Assembly: GCA_023411815.1 (NCBI GenBank)
Contig: JAEYOJ010000023.1
Coordinates: 1-13,554 of the forward strand
Source of the DNA: Pseudomonadota bacterium
Lineage (GTDB): Bacteria > Desulfobacterota > Desulfovibrionia > Desulfovibrionales > Desulfovibrionaceae
DNA length: 13,554 bases
Reading direction: 5' to 3'
Shown: one piece after another, positions 13,292-13,554 of the stretch
How positions within the stretch are numbered: position 1 is the first letter of the stretch
Layout: the number at the start of each line of letters is the position of its first letter
The notes under the pieces: generated by a model
Databases searched by the model: none
Seen by the model: the letters and a program-made list of their open reading frames with translations, nothing else
Told to the model about the DNA's origin: nothing
Position numbers and translations under genes: made by a program

Positions 13292-13317
13292 CACTGCCGA
13301 CAATTCATATGGCAGTG
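13292..13317. repeat. Inverted repeat CACTGCC/GGCAGTG
   Basis: CACTGCC (13292-13298) and GGCAGTG (13311-13317) are perfect 7-base inverted copies around a 12-base AT-rich centre that includes CATATG. The layout suits either an RNA hairpin or a two-turn operator. No T run follows on either strand, so it is not a terminator. Confidence 0.4.
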
Positions 13318-13428
13318 CGTAATTTGAACCCAACGTTTGCAGCAAAATGCAGGCGATATGTCCAAGGGTAAGTTATTCTGCCTGGCTGTACGAGTCGGAA
13401 TGATCTGTCTGGTGTGCTGCAAGCGTTC

Positions 13429-13434
13429 TATAGT
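13429..13434 (+). promoter_or_regulatory. Possible -10 box for the gene running off the right end
   Basis: TATAGT (13429-13434) matches TATAAT at 5 of 6 positions. The -35 region is poor (CTGTCT at 13405-13410, 18-base spacer, 3 of 6). If used, transcription would start near 13441 and give a leader of about 65 bases before the GTG at 13506. Confidence 0.3.
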
Positions 13435-13476
13435 CCCCAGCCGTAGGAAGTTTACAACCGAGCCAGGAGCCTTACA

Positions 13477-13503
13477 GGAGACCAAGCAGCCAAGGAGGTC
13501 TCC
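13477..13503 (+). promoter_or_regulatory. Hairpin overlapping the ribosome binding site of the last gene
   Basis: GGAGACC (13477-13483) pairs perfectly with GGTCTCC (13497-13503) around a 13-base loop. The ribosome binding site AAGGAGG (13492-13498) sits in the loop and the first two bases of the 3' arm. Outside it, GAGC (13467-13470)/GCTC (13508-13511) and GCCGT (13440-13444)/ACGGC (13536-13540) nest to give a rod, so the start region may be structured. Confidence 0.4.
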
Positions 13504-13505
13504 AG

Positions 13506-13554
13506 GTGCTCAGGATAGACCCGAGGTGGGGAGAGACGGCAAAGAGCCTGCTTG
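13506..13554 (+). CDS. Start of an unidentified protein gene (partial, 3' end outside window)
   Basis: A GTG at 13506 stands 7 bases behind a near-perfect ribosome binding site (AAGGAGG 13492-13498) and opens a frame with no stop to the window end, 16 codons: MLRIDPRWGETAKSLL. No ATG occurs in this frame after the stop TAG at 13431-13433. The residue make-up looks like a real protein start, but 16 residues are too few to name a family. The gene would be divergent from the beta-barrel gene and share the 13111-13430 region with it. The main alternative is chance, since the binding-site-like bases are also part of a hairpin that could belong to an RNA element. Confidence 0.45.
   Translation, partial: MLRIDPRWGETAKSLL

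Larger units (their letters stand above)
13111..13430. other. Gene-free region upstream of the beta-barrel gene, with short inverted repeats
   Basis: No credible gene was found in these 320 bases on either strand. It is less GC-rich than the operon. It holds the palindromes TTGCGCAA (13196-13203), GCGCAA-GGT-TTGCGC (13250-13264) and TTTGC-A-GCAAA (13336-13346), and a 7-bp inverted repeat CACTGCC/GGCAGTG (13292-13317). It must contain the promoter of the - strand beta-barrel gene and perhaps one for the + strand gene after 13500. On the - strand TTGGGT with CATATGAAT about 18 bases on is a possible but weak promoter. Confidence 0.5.

Noticed and set aside
12975..13371. + and - strand frames of 60-120 codons in the region upstream of the beta-barrel gene
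   Set aside because: They mostly begin at rare start codons without binding sites, overlap each other, and show no domain or membrane pattern.
13477..13503. AAGCAGCCAAGG in the loop resembling part of the SRP (4.5S) RNA domain IV
   Set aside because: The GGAAG tetraloop and the flanking conserved bulges are missing, and the surrounding stem does not fit SRP RNA.
13520..13554. GAGACGGCAAAGAGCC resembling fragments of c-di-GMP (GEMM) or glycine riboswitches
   Set aside because: Only one short segment resembles those cores; the other conserved strands are not found at the needed distances.

Overview
The window is an almost complete translation/transcription core operon from a GC-rich, Gram-negative bacterium. 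On the + strand the order is: tail of the EF-Tu gene (tuf), rpmG (L33), tRNA-Trp, secE, nusG, rplK (L11), rplA (L1), rplJ (L10), rplL (L7/L12), rpoB, rpoC. The gene order with tRNA-Trp between rpmG and secE, the form of the proteins (L33 with CxxC, short one-helix SecE, RpoB and RpoC with the proteobacterial lineage insertions) and the base composition suggest a deltaproteobacterium (Desulfobacterota), most likely of the Desulfovibrio type. This assignment is inference from recognition; no database search was run.

Region by region: 1-127 is the EF-Tu C-terminus; 134-283 is rpmG; 299-321 is a strong hairpin; 332-407 is tRNA-Trp with encoded CCA, ending 16 bases before the secE start; 424-1269 holds secE and nusG; 1308-2456 holds rplK and rplA; 2457-2620 is the L10 leader with an rRNA-mimic fold and a small hairpin over the rplJ ribosome binding site; 2621-3565 holds rplJ and rplL; 3566-3898 is a 333-base gene-free spacer with a terminator-like attenuator and four further inverted repeats; 3899-12226 is rpoB and rpoC; 12248-12284 is a textbook terminator closing the operon.

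Beyond the operon, 12424-13098 on the - strand encodes a secreted, probably outer-membrane beta-barrel protein of unknown role, convergent with rpoC and with its own 3' hairpin. Bases 13099-13505 are non-coding and contain several short inverted repeats (TTGCGC/GCGCAA cluster, CACTGCC/GGCAGTG). At the very end a GTG start with an excellent ribosome binding site opens a reading frame that runs off the window.

The genes work together: EF-Tu, L33, L11, L1, L10 and L7/L12 belong to the translation machinery, SecE to protein export, NusG couples RNA polymerase to ribosomes or Rho, and RpoB/RpoC form the polymerase catalytic core. The regulation visible in sequence is post-initiation: L10-type autogenous control ahead of rplJ, and attenuation between rplL and rpoB to lower polymerase subunit output relative to ribosomal proteins. 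No defence system, mobile element or CRISPR array is present. The items most worth checking are the structured rplL-rpoB spacer, the SD-masking hairpins, the tRNA/secE junction and the unexplained region after 13099.
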